Shown piece after piece: positions 62,891 through 64,000 of a stretch of DNA of 64,000 nt (positions within the stretch are counted from its first letter, which is position 1; every line of letters starts with the position of its first letter). The stretch covers positions 3,968,001 through 4,032,000 of the forward strand of contig NZ_CP047027.1 in NCBI RefSeq assembly GCF_009797025.1, written 5' to 3'. Source of the DNA: Cellulophaga sp. L1A9. GTDB taxonomy: Bacteria; Bacteroidota; Bacteroidia; Flavobacteriales; Flavobacteriaceae. The notes under the pieces are model-generated. The model worked only from the letters and a program-made list of their open reading frames with translations. It was not told where the DNA came from and did no database searches. Both the position numbers and the translations under genes were made by a program.

Positions 62891-63157
62891 ATGGCTTTCT
62901 TAAAAACGATATTAATCATACTATTAGTATATTATTTATTTAAAATATTAATAAAATTATTTGCGCCTAAAATATTGAATTATGCGGGTAAAAAAGCGGA
63001 ACAACATTTTAGAGAAAAGTTAGAAGGTTTTAACACCCAACAGCAACCACAAAAAAGCACAGAACAAGGTGATGTGATTATAGATAAAAACACTACTAGA
63101 AAATCTAATTCTTCGAAAAAAGTCGGAGAATATATAGATTTTGAAGAAATTGATTAA
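62891..63157 (+). CDS. DUF4834 family membrane-anchored protein
   Basis: The product starts at 62891 (MAFLKTILIILLVYYLFKILIKLF), preferred over an ATG 45 nt upstream; it has 88 residues. A single N-terminal hydrophobic helix is followed by a basic amphipathic stretch (NYAGKKAEQHFREK), a Gln-rich linker and a tail of Asp/Glu/Ser ending EYIDFEEID. This pattern fits the small flavobacterial family DUF4834, of unknown function. It lies upstream of the YfhO-like gene and may be cotranscribed with it (100 bp gap). Confidence 0.8.
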   Translation: MAFLKTILIILLVYYLFKILIKLFAPKILNYAGKKAEQHFREKLEGFNTQQQPQKSTEQGDVIIDKNTTRKSNSSKKVGEYIDFEEID

Positions 63158-63257
63158 TTTCCCTCTTTTTTAACCACCAACCAAGATACTCACGAGAAGT
63201 TAAAGCGTTATAATTCTTTACTATTTGCTGCGTATTTCTTTGTAAACAGAATTATAA

Positions 63258-64000
63258 ATGAAAAGTAATCTTAGAGCTTTTTTAATTCACTTTTTTGCTA
63301 TTGCCATTTTTATTGTTGCTGCAGTAGCTTTTTTTACTCCAGTCTTACAGGGTAAAGTTATTTTTCAGTCAGATATTGCCCAGTATACGGGTATGGCTAA
63401 AGAACAAACGGATTTTAAAGAGAAAACAGGAGAAGAACCGTATTGGACCAACAGTGCATTTGGCGGAATGCCCACCTACCAACTGGGGGCGCATTATCCT
63501 TATAATTTTGTAAAACAAGTAGATTTAGCTTTGCGCTTTTTACCGCGTCCTGCAGATTATTTGTTTCTTTATTTATTGGGCTTTTATATATTGCTTAGTT
63601 GCTTAAAAGTAGATTATAGACTGGCCGTTTTAGGAGCGCTTGCTTTTGGTTTTTCTACCTATTTAATTATTATTTTAGGAGTAGGTCATAATGCAAAAGC
63701 ACATGCTATTGCTTACTTGCCCATGCTTCTAGGGGGGATCATTTTGGTTTTTCGAAGGAATTATGTTTGGGGTTTTATTTTAACGGCCATAGCTATGGCA
63801 CTCGAAATAAATGCAAACCATTACCAAATGACCTATTATTTTATGCTCTTAGTGTTAATATTAGGTGTTGTTTATTTGATAGATGCAATACTAAAGAAGG
63901 AATTAAAACACTTTTTTACGGCAGTAGGAGTTTTATTGATAGCTGTTTTACTGGGTATTGCTACAAATGCGACTAGTTTAATGGCAACTAAGGAGTATGC
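63258..64000 (+). CDS. YfhO-like multi-span membrane protein (3' end outside window)
   Basis: An ATG at 63258 opens a frame to the end of the window (247 complete codons, no stop). The first hydrophobic helix (FFAIAIFIVAAVAFFTPVLQG) is followed by a conserved extracytoplasmic loop FQSDIAQYTGMAKEQTDF and NSAFGGMPTYQLG, then several more helices, as in the YfhO / GtrC-like membrane protein family with glycosyltransferase-type topology. The remaining part is outside the window. Function probably in cell-wall or lipoteichoic-like glycosylation in Firmicutes; unknown in Bacteroidota. Confidence 0.85.
   Translation, partial: MKSNLRAFLIHFFAIAIFIVAAVAFFTPVLQGKVIFQSDIAQYTGMAKEQTDFKEKTGEEPYWTNSAFGGMPTYQLGAHYPYNFVKQVDLALRFLPRPADYLFLYLLGFYILLSCLKVDYRLAVLGALAFGFSTYLIIILGVGHNAKAHAIAYLPMLLGGIILVFRRNYVWGFILTAIAMALEINANHYQMTYYFMLLVLILGVVYLIDAILKKELKHFFTAVGVLLIAVLLGIATNATSLMATKEY

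Noticed and set aside
1..64000. CRISPR arrays, rRNA, tRNA genes, intact IS elements or prophage genes.
   Set aside because: I saw no regularly spaced repeats, no tRNA-like cloverleaf, no rRNA stretches, and no transposase or integrase in any frame.

Overview
The window looks like a chromosomal segment of a marine-type member of the Flavobacteriaceae (Bacteroidota). The evidence is low GC, AT-rich intergenic DNA, promoters of the TTTG / TAnnTTTG type, TonB-plug and CarboxypepD_reg domains, outer-membrane barrels ending in Phe, a menaquinone pathway, a probable sulfonolipid (capnine) gene pair, DUF2853, DUF4834 and a CAL67264-type membrane protein, and poor use of Shine-Dalgarno sequences. The genus cannot be fixed from sequence alone. 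No rRNA, tRNA, CRISPR array or intact insertion sequence was seen.

Layout. 1-4.2 kb: the end of an outer-membrane barrel gene, then leftward genes for a GyrI-like protein, a DUF3050 protein, a 31-residue basic peptide and L-serine ammonia-lyase, then a decayed umuC-like pseudogene. 4.2-9 kb: dnaK behind a sigma-54-like promoter with a TGACA/TGTCA palindrome, and three orphan envelope or unknown genes. 9-24.4 kb: a loose menaquinone region (hotdog thioesterase, menF, menD, menA, menC, menE; menB and menH are absent) mixed with a CvfB-like RNA-binding protein, a LytTR response regulator, a TPR histidine kinase, a metallo-hydrolase, an SDR and a CPBP protease. 24.4-31.8 kb: an unusual locus with two barrel-less TonB-plug proteins fused to von Willebrand A domains. 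They flank a secreted M24 peptidase whose last 203 bp are repeated 2.9 kb downstream, leaving a cargo insert with one intact and one broken gene.

31.8-45.8 kb: methylcrotonyl-CoA carboxylase-type beta subunit, an oxidoreductase, ettA, a lipoprotein hydrolase, fumC, an outer-membrane barrel plus Lys-tailed periplasmic partner, an ArsC-like protein, and prfB with a programmed +1 frameshift. 45.8-49.1 kb: a transglutaminase / alpha-E / circularly permuted ATP-grasp operon. 49.3-57.9 kb: a zinc metalloprotease, a threonine aldolase, a YegP-like protein, an OmpA-family gene split by a one-base frameshift, a thioredoxin, YbaB and an S9 oligopeptidase. 58-62 kb: a cysteine-synthase-like enzyme and an alpha-oxoamine synthase that together fit capnine synthesis, followed by a convergent GNAT-like gene. 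62-64 kb: an outer-membrane protein with a Lys-rich tail, DUF4834, and the start of a YfhO-type membrane protein.

Working together: the men genes supply the respiratory quinone; fumC is central metabolism; the 58-61 kb genes probably make the sulfonolipids typical of gliding Bacteroidota; many of the rest are envelope proteins. The main points for follow-up are the 203-bp repeat with its plug/VWA cargo, the capnine pair, the orphan promoter-terminator unit at 17.6 kb, the two frameshifts (one programmed, one probably not), and the sigma-54-like dnaK promoter.
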